DNA of 60,086 nt from Nitrososphaerota archaeon (GCA_028866895.1 JAGWHF010000009.1:1-60086), one strand, 5' to 3'; shown: positions 27,184 through 35,627, counted from the first letter of the stretch. A program made the numbers and translations. The notes: generated by a model from the letters alone, not told the origin.

Positions 27184-27669
27184 CTATTGCAATTCATCGC
27201 CAAGTTGATCCGCTTTCCAGTCAATGATTTTATCTCCATACTCAGTTAGTGCCCGTGGGACTTTATGATTTTCGTCTTTATGTAGCCTCATTCCAATCAC
27301 TTTTTTGCCCTGTCTGTGTGCTTCCCTAATTTCCCAGTCCACCGCTTCGCTGTCTGCGGTAGTTTCACCTATTGCCACAATCACCACAGATGTTAGTGCT
27401 ATGATCTCTTTGCATTGAGTCTTCCATGCCTCGTCGAAAGGCTCTTTGATTGAATAGTCTCTGAATTGAAAATCAAATCTGTCATCTTTTGCCTGAGAAC
27501 GTAGTAGATTTACTTGCGCCTCATCTTCCACTGCGAAGCTGATGAAAACATTCCTCTGAACTCGTGACTGTGTGGCTCTTTCAGCTTCATCAGTAGCTGA
27601 TCGAAAAATCTTTTCTCCTGTATCGGAGCCACGTGAAGAAAAATCAATACTGCCTCCAGGTCCGCCCAT
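27184..27669 (-). CDS. TIR-like (MTH538/ThsB-type) protein
   Basis: A 161-residue protein. After a disordered Gly/Ser-rich 38-residue start, RNVFISFAVEDEAQVNLLRS matches strand A and the first helix of MTH538/ThsB TIR-like domains; FRDYSIKEPFDEAW and VVIVAIGETTADSEAVDWEI follow, with Glu113 (DWEI) at the usual catalytic Glu position, then a GKKVIGMRLH strand. TIR enzymes make signals from, or degrade, NAD in defence. Its own TATA (CCCTTAATAC, about 27699-27708) sits in the 52-bp gap after the QueC-like gene. It is followed by a RipA-like membrane gene. Confidence 0.75.
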   Translation of the reverse strand: MGGPGGSIDFSSRGSDTGEKIFRSATDEAERATQSRVQRNVFISFAVEDEAQVNLLRSQAKDDRFDFQFRDYSIKEPFDEAWKTQCKEIIALTSVVIVAIGETTADSEAVDWEIREAHRQGKKVIGMRLHKDENHKVPRALTEYGDKIIDWKADQLGDELQ

Positions 27670-27721
27670 ATCGTATCAGTTTAGGGGGAGAGGATTATCG
27701 TATTAAGGGTTATTGGACTAA

Positions 27722-28315
27722 TCAAGTTTGTATTTTTTCTATCGTTTGCCTTTCTTTGCAGCTCATGCATTTTCCACAAGGATCTGGTGAACCTATATGA
27801 CAAGAATATGTTATTTCCAATGGAAAATTGTATTTCCTTGCTAGTTCAATAACCTCACGTTTATTCAGATCTATTAACGGTGTGAGGATTTTGATTTGTT
27901 CTTGGATTGCAATGTTGAGAGTTGTCTCTGAGCTTTTCATGAACTCTTTAGTTTGATCCGGGAAAATGGAATTTGATAGCGAACCTATTGAAATTACTTT
28001 GATTGATTTAGTATGTGCATAAATGGAAGCAATAGTTAGAAGCAAGAGGTTTCTTGCTGGAAAAAACGGACTATCACTGTAGGATAAATCGGGCTTTGTC
28101 AGCCCTATGGATAGTTTTCCTATATTCGAGATATCTATGACCTCGGGTTTGATTTTCAGAAATTCGCAGATTTTGTAGAAGGACTTTTGCTCCATCATTG
28201 CGGCTTTTTGGCCGTAGTTGATGTGTAATGGAAAAACTTCATGCCTCATCCTCTTTAGCATGAGCATGAGTACACTGGAATCGATGCCGCCCGATGCTAG
28301 GCATATCACTTTCAT
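27722..28315 (-). CDS. QueC-like 7-cyano-7-deazaguanine synthase (Cap9-like)
   Basis: A 197-residue PP-loop ATPase. SGGIDSS (8-14) is the ATP-binding loop; YGQKAAMMEQKS, PARNLLLLTIASIYA and PLIDLNKREVIELA are QueC blocks; the zinc site CHIGSPDPCGKCMSCKE gives Cys172, 180, 183 and 186. QueC makes preQ0 from carboxydeazaguanine. It overlaps the OGG-like gene by 4 bp and sits with a TGT-like gene, the exact trio of accessory genes in type IV CBASS (Cap9, Cap10, Cap11). It is somewhat shorter than typical QueC (about 220). The role could be nucleobase-protein or DNA modification. Confidence 0.85.
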   Translation of the reverse strand: MKVICLASGGIDSSVLMLMLKRMRHEVFPLHINYGQKAAMMEQKSFYKICEFLKIKPEVIDISNIGKLSIGLTKPDLSYSDSPFFPARNLLLLTIASIYAHTKSIKVISIGSLSNSIFPDQTKEFMKSSETTLNIAIQEQIKILTPLIDLNKREVIELARKYNFPLEITYSCHIGSPDPCGKCMSCKERQTIEKIQT

Positions 28316-29040
28316 AATTCTTTATTTCGCATGTAGTGCCAAACCGCTAGATCAAACAATGCCAAATTAAACCCATGGTACTCTGCAAAATTTCTGAGAG
28401 TTTTTTCCAACCTTAGATATCTTTGCAAAGTCAGCGAAGAGTTTGTATCAAAATCAACAAGGGAAAATTCCTTTAGAAATGTCAAGACGTGCACATCGAT
28501 AATTGCCAATGAATTGGTAAATCCTATGTTACGGAGAAAGTGCGACGCTTCCTTTATCCCGAGACCAGATATTTGATTTACAAAGAAATTTCTTGCCTCT
28601 AAATCAGAAGTCATATTGGAAAGTACGCTCTTTATGGAATTACCTCTATACAGTGCTTTTGCTGCTCCCACGATTTCAGCAGAACGCTTCTTTGGGTAGC
28701 GATATTTTCTCAACTCACCATTCTTTTTTCTTGGATCAAAATTCGGTTTATCTAACTCGTGGAAAAGTGTAATTCTGGATTTGTTGTCTTCCATCATCCA
28801 TTTGTAATCAAGATAACCTCTTTCTGTTAATACGTCTACAACTGACTTTGCAAGCTCATAGGCCACATTACCAGACAGTATGCAAAAGCAAAGTTCCCTC
28901 CAAAGATGTTCTTCTGAGGCGTTAATCCAGTCTAGCCGATTTTTGTGGTCTTTCTCTAGTTGGTAGTAGATGTCTAAAATCGGACTAGGAACAAAAGTAT
29001 CGCTGATCTGACTTGTAGTCAAAACTTGCAAGTTGTTCAA
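28312..29040 (-). CDS. OGG-like HhH-GPD DNA glycosylase (Cap11-like)
   Basis: A 242-residue helical protein starting at TTG. The helix-hairpin-helix is SGLGIKEASHFLRNIGF with catalytic Lys163, followed by AIIDVHVLTFL with Asp182, the Lys/Asp pair of N-glycosylase/lyases of the archaeal Ogg2 type. The N-terminal WRELCFCILSGN also fits that family. These enzymes cut the glycosidic bond of damaged bases. Genetic coupling to QueC- and TGT-like genes (4-bp overlap and 32-bp gap) suggests a substrate other than 8-oxoguanine, such as a deazaguanine base. Confidence 0.8.
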   Translation of the reverse strand: MNNLQVLTTSQISDTFVPSPILDIYYQLEKDHKNRLDWINASEEHLWRELCFCILSGNVAYELAKSVVDVLTERGYLDYKWMMEDNKSRITLFHELDKPNFDPRKKNGELRKYRYPKKRSAEIVGAAKALYRGNSIKSVLSNMTSDLEARNFFVNQISGLGIKEASHFLRNIGFTNSLAIIDVHVLTFLKEFSLVDFDTNSSLTLQRYLRLEKTLRNFAEYHGFNLALFDLAVWHYMRNKEL

Positions 29041-29072
29041 GATATCCTTTCCGTTGCTACTATTCTAAACCA

Positions 29073-30080
29073 TTAAAAAAAGTTGACGATTTTAGAAACT
29101 GTCTTCTGATCCACATACCTTTTCAAGAAATTCAACTCATCTTTGAGGATTATGGATTGCTGCAACTCCAAGACAAAATCCTGATAAAATAACAGATTGT
29201 GCAGTATGGCACGCAGTATTGGATCCATATTCTTCATTCTACAAACCCTGCACATGCAGTCAGTAATGGAAAGATTGGCAAAATCAGTAAAGCCCAGTGA
29301 CCTCAAATCCACCACCCACCTTGACCAGTCTATGCTGTCGAAGATATCAGCTCCTGCCATTGCAAACAGCGCCATGGACAGCGGATTGCCACAACCTAGG
29401 ATGTGTAACACATTTTCCTCTTTATCGTTATCAAGGATATTTCGGATTTTTTGCACTGTCTTTATTTTATCATGTAACGTTTTTCCGCAGCTTCGCTCCG
29501 GAATTGCGATTACCTGACATAATTCGGAGTTATTCAGAGATAGTTTCTTGACCAGTTTCTGAAGCTGTTCTGGGGATTGTCCATGACAGATTGTAATGCA
29601 GTGATTGTCTTTCATTAATTTGCTAGAGTCCTTTGCATTTTGATGCGTAAGCCTCAGTATGTCTAAGTAATCTGAATGTGAATCAGGAATATTGTCAAAG
29701 CTTGTAAAGAAATCAGATTTTATTTTGTCAATTATGGCTCTATATTTTTTAAAATTCCATCTTCTGTCACGGAACCAATAACTTTCGAAGCTACCACTAT
29801 CTATCAACAAAAAATTATTTTCTTTTGAGAACTTACCTAACATTCTAGAAATGCGGTTGTAGTTCTCCCTTGAAAGACCAGCTAAATCGTACGCCGAAAC
29901 AAGCAATCGTGGATAACCACTTCTTACGATAGACTGTACCAATGGTTCAAGAGGTAATCTGGTAGCCACACTGGAAATGGATGGGAAATATGTTGGAGTA
30001 ACTAGTCGCTTTTTATCGATTTCAATCTGAAGAACCCTTGATTTGTACGATCCTCTATGCAGAATTTTTGTGTAGAGCAT
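29073..30080 (-). CDS. TGT-like transglycosylase (Cap10/DpdA-like)
   Basis: A 335-residue TIM-barrel-type transglycosylase related to tRNA-guanine transglycosylase. LLIDSGSFESYW carries Asp94 (general acid/base position); GCGNPLSMALFAMAGAD and FDSIDW follow with Asp248/251 at the nucleophile area; the zinc site is CMCRVC plus His294 (Cys275/277/280). Single-domain size without PUA fits DpdA- or Cap10-like rather than archaeosine TGT. It leads a minus-strand trio with OGG-like and QueC-like genes. It may exchange guanine for a deazaguanine in DNA, or act in the type IV CBASS-like modification chemistry. Confidence 0.8.
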   Translation of the reverse strand: MLYTKILHRGSYKSRVLQIEIDKKRLVTPTYFPSISSVATRLPLEPLVQSIVRSGYPRLLVSAYDLAGLSRENYNRISRMLGKFSKENNFLLIDSGSFESYWFRDRRWNFKKYRAIIDKIKSDFFTSFDNIPDSHSDYLDILRLTHQNAKDSSKLMKDNHCITICHGQSPEQLQKLVKKLSLNNSELCQVIAIPERSCGKTLHDKIKTVQKIRNILDNDKEENVLHILGCGNPLSMALFAMAGADIFDSIDWSRWVVDLRSLGFTDFANLSITDCMCRVCRMKNMDPILRAILHNLLFYQDFVLELQQSIILKDELNFLKRYVDQKTVSKIVNFF

Positions 30081-30115
30081 TTCAATATCTGCTTGTCACA
30101 GCTATGGAGAGTTGT

Positions 30116-30394
30116 TTAATGTGAGGCGGCATATTCTTTTACCTTTCTAGCAAAATCCTTTAGATCCATGAAAACGTATCCAACACCAAGAATCTTGCAT
30201 TGTTTTTTTAGGTTGTCGTCATTAGTAACCACAACAAGACCATGTTTATGTGAAAATTTTGCTACTGTTGGGTCATCAGAACCCTTTGCAGGGCAACCTG
30301 GTTCGCCAACTTTTTTGAATCTAATGTCTAAAGATGATAGATATCTATCAAGACCCAAAACATTTTCATCGATTAGAAATTCAATGTCTGACAT
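30116..30394 (-). CDS. DUF5615/PIN-like protein
   Basis: A 92-residue protein: EFLIDENVL (acidic residues of a PIN-like active site), LSSLDIRFKKVGE, then GSDDPTVAKFSHKHGLVVVTNDDNLKKQCK with a conserved Asp/Asn-Asp pair, as in the DUF5615 PIN-like group often called VapC-like or Mut7-C-like. It would be a ribonuclease. It lies 35 bp upstream of the TGT-like gene on the same strand. No antitoxin partner was recognised upstream. Confidence 0.7.
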   Translation of the reverse strand: MSDIEFLIDENVLGLDRYLSSLDIRFKKVGEPGCPAKGSDDPTVAKFSHKHGLVVVTNDDNLKKQCKILGVGYVFMDLKDFARKVKEYAASH

Positions 30395-30917
30395 CTATTT
30401 TGTATTTTGAACGTTCTGAATTAAGGTTATCCATAGGAATTTCTGAGATTTTATTATGGGCCGCTTCTAAAAACGAAAGATCATCAGATCATTTTCAAAG
30501 GACCTGTATTGTGGTAGTGTCAGGCGAGATATCGTTTCTTTACCGACGCATCAACCACCGTCTTTGGGATCTTTTTCTCTTCGTACGATTGTCTTACCAC
30601 ACAGCACAAGGACTCTTCACATGTGAAGGTATACTCTGAAATTGTGTAAGAGATGGAGAAAGAGATCATGATAGAAGAGCGTAAACCACTTTCTTCTAGT
30701 GACACAGCGATATGAAAGTGTATTCTGATTTCAAATCTCTCACAGGGATTCAACTTTGCAGTTCGGTGCGGTGTAATCAAAATCCTGACAGATGATCAGA
30801 ATAAATCCTACAGAAAAATTTACGTGAAATTCAAATTTAATCAAACGTTATAGGCAAAGACGACATTACGGTACATAGGTGATGCAAGAAAAAAGCAAGC
30901 GTTTCTGAAAGTCTGCA
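30395..30917. other. Intergenic stretch, no supported gene
   Basis: About 520 bp separate the PIN-like gene from the RHH-like gene. Reading frames of 86-101 codons exist on both strands but lack promoter elements, protein-like composition or recognisable motifs. No tRNA, hairpin or repeat stood out. Confidence 0.5.
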
Positions 30918-31268
30918 CTATCTTGGGCTCTTGCCCTTGAGCTTTATCACCTGAGGCAGCGCAAGTGCAAAGTGAATGTGCATGCAGTCATTTGACTCGT
31001 CTTGCGTACAGTAGAGCATGCCGTTCTTAAAGTAAATCTCTGCAAGCTTGTTTACCTTGTGGTCGCGCAGGACAATGGTCTCGCCGACGGAAACCGTCTC
31101 TATGTATGGTGCATACTTTTTCAAAAAATCATCCTTTTCTATATTGAGCAAGAGTATCTCGTTTACGTAATCAATGAGAGTTACTCCCCTTGCATCAGCC
31201 CTTGCTTTTGCCCTGGAATAAATTGACTGTTGAATGGCAACGGTCGGGTCGCGCTTGGGCTTTTTCAA
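30918..31268 (-). CDS. Ribbon-helix-helix-type regulator
   Basis: A 116-residue protein from a TTG start (preceded by TATTAATAAAC). It begins MKKPKRDPTVAIQQSIYSRA, continuing into KARADARGVTLIDYVNEILL, an RHH-like strand-helix-helix. A beta-rich C-terminal domain with two cysteines and DESNDCMHIHFALALP follows. It is divergent from the TFB-like gene, with repeated TAGAAC-TGTTA boxes between, so it is probably the regulator of that region and of itself. Confidence 0.65.
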   Translation of the reverse strand: MKKPKRDPTVAIQQSIYSRAKARADARGVTLIDYVNEILLLNIEKDDFLKKYAPYIETVSVGETIVLRDHKVNKLAEIYFKNGMLYCTQDESNDCMHIHFALALPQVIKLKGKSPR

Positions 31269-31299
31269 TATATATGGTACCGTATGTGTGTTTATTAAT

Positions 31300-31335
31300 A
31301 TTACATGCTAGAACGTGTTAGAACATGTTACAGGC
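31300..31335. promoter_or_regulatory. Tandem operator boxes in divergent promoter
   Basis: CTAGAACGTGTTAGAACATGTTAC (31307-31330) holds two copies of TAGAAC(A/G)TGTTA-type sequence; each half is near-palindromic. They lie between the RHH regulator and the TFB-like unit, upstream of a CCTTAAAAGG TATA box (about 31364-31373). Confidence 0.45.
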
Positions 31336-31515
31336 ACGTGACTTCACATAAGTTGTAAACTAGCCTTAAAAGGAATTTGCATTACCATATTATCATGAGA
31401 ACGGTACATTTCCGACATTTTTCCAATCCAAGGCGAGTAGAATGTACCGTAACATCATTACACTTTTGTGCATGTGAGCGGGGAGAAAATCATCGCTTTT
31501 CTTCCCCTGTCATGA

Positions 31516-32391
31516 TTGTTGAAGTGCCCGTCATCGGTTCCAAAGTCAGGTATTGCAGAGGTGTCCCAGGTGGAATACCAGGAAATCCATGACCAGTGCC
31601 CAGTCTGCGGAAGCACAAGGCTGTGCAGCGCAGAAGGCGAGGTCTGCTGCCCTGCTTGCGGTGCCGTCCTAGGAAGGGACTACCAGCCTGAGAATGCCCA
31701 GTCCGAGTCAAAGCTCAACCTTTACCAGGCCACCGAGGTGGGAACGGCAAAGGTAAACCTAGAATGCGCAAGGCACATGCATGAGGCAAACCCAGACAAG
31801 TCGGCACTTTCCAACGCATGCACCAAGCTTGAGCTGCCGCTGCATGCATCGCAGGATGCAAGCGCGATATACCACACCATGCAGGAGCAGAGGCAGAAGG
31901 AGTGGATAGAGTATGCGCTCAGGCTGGAGGATCTTACAAACAAGGCCAAGAAAGACCTAGCAGGAGAGGGGGAGGTTGCAGCGCTCAAGGGATGCAGGCC
32001 AAAGAGAAGCACCAAGGCCCAGACCGCCGCCTTTGCCATCGACCTTGTCTGCAAGAAGAACGGACTGCCAAGAGCGGACGACCAAATAATTGACGCTGTA
32101 ATGATGAACTTTGGTGTCAAGCGCAAGTTTACAATGCTCAAGGCCTATTCGCTCAACGAGATAACGGCACGTAATGCAGGAATCGACTGCAGCTATCCAA
32201 AGCAGGTCTACCATATACGCCTCCTGCTCTCAGGGATGCAGGGTAAGATTGGAAGCGGTGCCCTGTACTACAAGATAATGCGCCATGCCATAATGAACCT
32301 GCAGAAGATCACAGCCGGGCGTGAGGATGCAAGGGCGGCACGTGCAGTAGGGCTCGCGCTAAAGGGGATAAGGCTCCATGTACCAGTTTGA
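31516..32391 (+). CDS. TFB-like transcription initiation factor
   Basis: About 291 residues if TTG 31516 is used; GTG near 31561 is an alternative, and the start is uncertain. The N-terminal zinc ribbon CPVC(x12)CCPACG is followed by a B-finger-like region (VLGRDYQPE) and a helical region compatible with cyclin repeats (QTAAFAIDLVCKKNGLPRAD). The linker and cyclin parts are divergent from host TFB. It would recruit RNA polymerase to element promoters. It overlaps the ParB-like gene by 14 bp. A good TATA (CCTTAAAAGG) lies about 140 bp upstream. Confidence 0.65.
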   Translation: MLKCPSSVPKSGIAEVSQVEYQEIHDQCPVCGSTRLCSAEGEVCCPACGAVLGRDYQPENAQSESKLNLYQATEVGTAKVNLECARHMHEANPDKSALSNACTKLELPLHASQDASAIYHTMQEQRQKEWIEYALRLEDLTNKAKKDLAGEGEVAALKGCRPKRSTKAQTAAFAIDLVCKKNGLPRADDQIIDAVMMNFGVKRKFTMLKAYSLNEITARNAGIDCSYPKQVYHIRLLLSGMQGKIGSGALYYKIMRHAIMNLQKITAGREDARAARAVGLALKGIRLHVPV

Positions 32392-33406
32392 ATACCAGAC
32401 AGTCGAGCTTGCAGGGCTAAAACCCTGCCCGGTAAAGGTTACCCTGCAGACTGGGAAGCTATTCAAGGACCTGCTTTCTGCTGCCAAGAGCCATCCTGAA
32501 ACTATAGAGCCGATTACCGTTGCAGTCCACGGTTCCACCCAGTATATCATAAACGGCCACCTGAGGGCAAGGGCGCTTCGGGAGGCCGGAAGAGACTCTG
32601 CAAGGGCACACATCATTGCGGCAAGGGATATCGATGATATCGTGAGGCTGCACATAGAGCTTAACACGCACGGCTCTGTCAACCCGCTCTTTATGCTTGA
32701 TGCCGCCAAGTTTCTAAAAAAGCATGACGCAGAAGGCTTTATCCCAAAGGCATACATCGACCTTGCCCAGAAGGTGCTCTACAGCAAGGTGAGGATATGC
32801 CTTGATTCTTTTCTTGAGGCTGCATGCAAAAAATATTCCCAGGTAGCGATGCCGGTCCATGTAGTCAAGTGGCTTGTCTCATACGAGTCTGAAAAGGCCC
32901 AGCTCACAGCAGCCGAGGTGTTGACCGCGTCACTCCTTCAGGCAAAGGAGCCAAACTTTGTCTTTCCAACTCCTCAGGACCTTGAGGTAATAAGCGAGGA
33001 GCTCAAGCTCAGGGACGGGGAAGAGGGGGAGGCTGTAGTTTACTCGCCAGAGGAGAGGGGCAGGAAGACTGCAAGGATAACAAGGGAGGAGAAGAACCTG
33101 ATCAAGGGGCACCCAACCTACAGGATGGTACTCACACCTGACGGGGACAAGCTCCTCCTTGACGAAAAGACCCTCAGAGTCTCAAAGATAAAGGAGGACT
33201 CTGCAAACGGCTGCATCAAGCTTGAGGAGGCAGATGACGCAAGGTTGGTCTACGCCATCCCCGATGCGCTGCTTGACTTTCTGATGGTAGAGCAGAAAAA
33301 GAAGATAAGGTTTGCCAAGATATCCTCAAGGAAGGACCTTGAGCATATTGTTTCCAGCATAAAGGACGAGACACAGGTACGCATGCTTGTAGTGCTTGCC
33401 AGATGA
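32378..33406 (+). CDS. ParB/Srx-like protein
   Basis: A 342-residue protein. Residues 20-115 form a ParB/sulfiredoxin-like domain: a P-V-K-V-T strand, SHPETIEPITVAV, then YIINGHLRARALREAG (the G-x-x-R-x-x-A motif) and LHIELNTHGSVNPLFMLDA. ParB-type proteins bind centromere-like sites and move DNA. The remaining 200 residues have no recognised domain. It overlaps the upstream TFB-like frame and the next gene (ATGA), so the three are co-translated. No ParA is present; ParM-like actins may be the motor. Confidence 0.75.
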   Translation: MYQFEYQTVELAGLKPCPVKVTLQTGKLFKDLLSAAKSHPETIEPITVAVHGSTQYIINGHLRARALREAGRDSARAHIIAARDIDDIVRLHIELNTHGSVNPLFMLDAAKFLKKHDAEGFIPKAYIDLAQKVLYSKVRICLDSFLEAACKKYSQVAMPVHVVKWLVSYESEKAQLTAAEVLTASLLQAKEPNFVFPTPQDLEVISEELKLRDGEEGEAVVYSPEERGRKTARITREEKNLIKGHPTYRMVLTPDGDKLLLDEKTLRVSKIKEDSANGCIKLEEADDARLVYAIPDALLDFLMVEQKKKIRFAKISSRKDLEHIVSSIKDETQVRMLVVLAR

Positions 33407-34044
33407 TTCATTCCGCACTGCGCCCCAAGATGTGGGGTTACAACCACGGCAAGAGGTGGCTAAAAAAAGGCACCCCTTCGGCTCAGGTAATTCTGGACCT
33501 GTACCCTGAAAAGAAAAAGACCCTGCGGGAGGTTCGCCACAGCATAGGATCACCCGAAGGCTCAAAGGGGTACCGGCTTGCGCAGACGATCTGGGAGCTC
33601 AAGGCCAGGGGACTTCTATCAGGTACTAGGCGTGGCATGTACTGGCTTACGGATTCTGGCAGGTGGATTGCAATAGCCTGCAAGCTTGATCTATCGTTTC
33701 TCCAGACGTGCGTTCTTGCCTGCGCATGCTGCGTTCAGGTAAGGTATGCAGAGACCGGCAAGGAGGGTTATTACATGATATCATACTTTGAGAGGCTGCT
33801 TGGCGAGTATTATTCCAAAAAGTACCTCCCGGTAGTCATTTCCACACTTAACAGGAAGGGCTTTACGTCAAGGTACCGCAAGAGGTGGATAAGGGTTTAC
33901 CCCGACAAGCTAGACGAGATGATGTCAAGATACGGCAAATACTTTGAGGAGCTCGAGTCGTGGCTGTACGAGCTCAAAGAGTCCGAGCCAGAGATATTCA
34001 AAGAGGCACTTGAGGGTTTCTCGCTGGACGACGATTCTGATTGA
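33403..34044 (+). CDS. Winged-helix-rich hypothetical protein
   Basis: A 213-residue basic protein starting at the ATGA overlap with the ParB-like gene. Residues 40-80 (REVRHSIGS, then QTIWELKARGLLSGTRRGMY, WLTDSGRWIA) look like a winged helix; a second helix-turn-helix-like region is at 135-170 (LPVVISTLNRKGFTSRYRKR). The C-terminus is acidic (SLDDDSD). Probably a DNA-binding partner in partition or replication. Confidence 0.6.
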   Translation: MIHSALRPKMWGYNHGKRWLKKGTPSAQVILDLYPEKKKTLREVRHSIGSPEGSKGYRLAQTIWELKARGLLSGTRRGMYWLTDSGRWIAIACKLDLSFLQTCVLACACCVQVRYAETGKEGYYMISYFERLLGEYYSKKYLPVVISTLNRKGFTSRYRKRWIRVYPDKLDEMMSRYGKYFEELESWLYELKESEPEIFKEALEGFSLDDDSD

Positions 34045-34090
34045 ACAGCGGTACGTTCCCTCCTTAAATGAATGCCATCTTCTTGGTATC

Positions 34091-34927
34091 GTGACATCAA
34101 TCGGCCTTGACGTTGGAACCGGTTTCGTAAAATGTGTCTCCGATACTGCAACCAAAAGATTCCCGTCACTTTATGTCTACAGGCATGCATCTTCCTGGGA
34201 AGAGAAGAGGGGAAGGATCGAAGCGGTGGGTGATGAGGCAGTCGAACTGTCAAAGAATCCGGATGCCGTTGTGATAAGGCCTGTCATGCAGGGAAGCCCT
34301 GTCAACGAGGGGGCGTTTATGAAGCTTGTAAAAAAGGCAGTCGAGCTTGTATCGCAGAAAAAGGACGCCGTGGCAAGCCAGGGCCCAGACAATCTGCACA
34401 TTGTAATAGGGCTGCCCTACGAGGCAAGGGCACAGCGCGATTCCGTAAAGAGACTTATCCAAAGGGAGTACAGGCCTGCCGCGTGCAGGGTCGTGCCGCA
34501 GGCAATAGGCACGCTGGTTGATGCGGGCAAGACGGACGCTATTATAGTCTCGGTGGGACAGGGCACGACTGAGATGGTGGCATTCCAGAAGATGGTGCCT
34601 GTCAAGGGCCTCTCAAGCCACCATGCCGTAAGCGATATCAGCTCAAGGCTTGATGCCTCAAAGATCTCATACGTTGCATGCGAGATCTTCGGGGACTCCA
34701 AGGCAGGCCCGCTTGTTGACATGCTTGCAGATTCCATTATTGACGACCTCAACTCGATAAGGCAGGACCTGAAGACCCTTCCGGTCCTCTTTTCAGGGGG
34801 AGGCATGATGATCCCAAGGCTTTGCAAGCTTCTAGAGTCCAAATTATCAGAAAAGATTGAAATTTCACAGGACCCGGTCATGTCAAACGCGCTTGGCCTA
34901 TTCAAGCTTGCATCCCAGAGATGCTGA
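34091..34927 (+). CDS. ParM/Alp-like actin ATPase, copy 2
   Basis: A 278-residue actin-fold protein from GTG 34091, chosen because CTCCTTAAATG lies about 27 bp upstream. Loop 1 is GLDVGTGFVKCV, the middle is IVIGLPYEARAQRDS, loop 2 is VSVGQGTTEMV, and the adenosine motif is LFSGGGMMIPRL. It is a paralog of the 6680-7534 product (shared FVKCVS, SxGQGTTE, SGGGx-[IV]P). Plasmid ParM filaments separate DNA. It follows a ParB-like gene, which makes a partition role likely. Confidence 0.8.
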   Translation: MTSIGLDVGTGFVKCVSDTATKRFPSLYVYRHASSWEEKRGRIEAVGDEAVELSKNPDAVVIRPVMQGSPVNEGAFMKLVKKAVELVSQKKDAVASQGPDNLHIVIGLPYEARAQRDSVKRLIQREYRPAACRVVPQAIGTLVDAGKTDAIIVSVGQGTTEMVAFQKMVPVKGLSSHHAVSDISSRLDASKISYVACEIFGDSKAGPLVDMLADSIIDDLNSIRQDLKTLPVLFSGGGMMIPRLCKLLESKLSEKIEISQDPVMSNALGLFKLASQRC

Positions 34928-35199
34928 CAAATTCGGAGCGAAGGTTCGTCGAGAACCCTGGCCAATTCTCAAAAAAGCGGCAGAGGACGTTTCGCTGCAG
35001 GATAAACAAGAAGATAAGAAAGTTTGGAGCCGACCTTTGGGCAATTTCTGAGAAAAATGTTATGCTAGGCCTTGACCTCAAACCGGTCTCTGGTTTTTCA
35101 GGAATCGGGGAGCTTCAAAATTCTGAAGCTCTAAAGAAAACCAAGAAGGATTCAGAAGACAAGAAAGACTTCCTCCTTGACGCACTTGAAAACTGGTAG
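34921..35199 (+). CDS. Small basic protein after ParM-like gene
   Basis: A 92-residue protein overlapping the ParM stop by 7 bp (ATGCTGA), so co-translated. It is rich in Lys/Arg at the N-terminus (RRFVENPGQFSKKRQRTFRC) and acidic later. Its size, charge and position immediately after the actin gene fit a ParR-like DNA-binding adaptor, but no RHH signature is clear. Confidence 0.6.
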   Translation: MLTNSERRFVENPGQFSKKRQRTFRCRINKKIRKFGADLWAISEKNVMLGLDLKPVSGFSGIGELQNSEALKKTKKDSEDKKDFLLDALENW

Positions 35200-35627
35200 C
35201 TGCAGGTATCCCTTAAAAAGAAAGCCTTCTTTGTCATCGAGTCACATAGGCTCAAACATAAAATCAAAACAAAAAACTGTACGAACGCATTCCGGCAACA
35301 TCGCCAACAACGATAACGTCTAAACCATTTTTTTCAAACCCAATACAAGACAATCCGCAAAACTACAAGACAAAAACCACAGGACATACCAAAAGAGCTT
35401 CAAAAAACCGAAACGCCTATGCGGCTCCTTTTTCGGGCCAACACAAACAATCGCAACTGCCTGCCTTGAAGTAATATTTTCTGTCAAACAAAAACGACAG
35501 GACAAACGTGGATTTCCACCGCATAGAATTTTTTCAAACAAAAGATGCGAGCTAGCGTAAGCTATAACCAGGCAATGTCAGCACCATGCAGCGCAACGGC
35601 CCGAGTCCTACAAAGGAGGTAGAAAAC
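35200..35627. other. G-poor, A/C-rich noncoding stretch
   Basis: About 430 bp with a strong TATA box (CCCTTAAAAAG, about 35210) near the left end and unusually few G on the + strand from about 35250 to 35540. Partly repeated words (ACAGGACA and ACAAGACAA, two copies each) occur. No protein is supported. It could be a long 5' leader, a centromere-like or an origin-like segment. Confidence 0.4.

Noticed and set aside
27184-30080. Complete CBASS operon
   Set aside because: No CD-NTase signature (GS...DxD) was recognised in neighbouring proteins, so only 'accessory set' is claimed.
29073-30080. Housekeeping archaeosine tRNA-guanine transglycosylase
   Set aside because: It is short, lacks PUA/C-terminal domains, and sits in a defence island with OGG- and QueC-like genes.
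30334-30780. Frames of 86-101 codons on both strands between the PIN-like and RHH-like genes
   Set aside because: No start-proximal TATA, no recognisable domain; kept as intergenic.
31377-31592. 71-codon frame before the TFB-like gene
   Set aside because: It has a good TATA (CCTTAAAAGG) and a leaderless ATG, but the sequence is not protein-like and overlaps the TFB-like start; it may instead be the leader of that gene.
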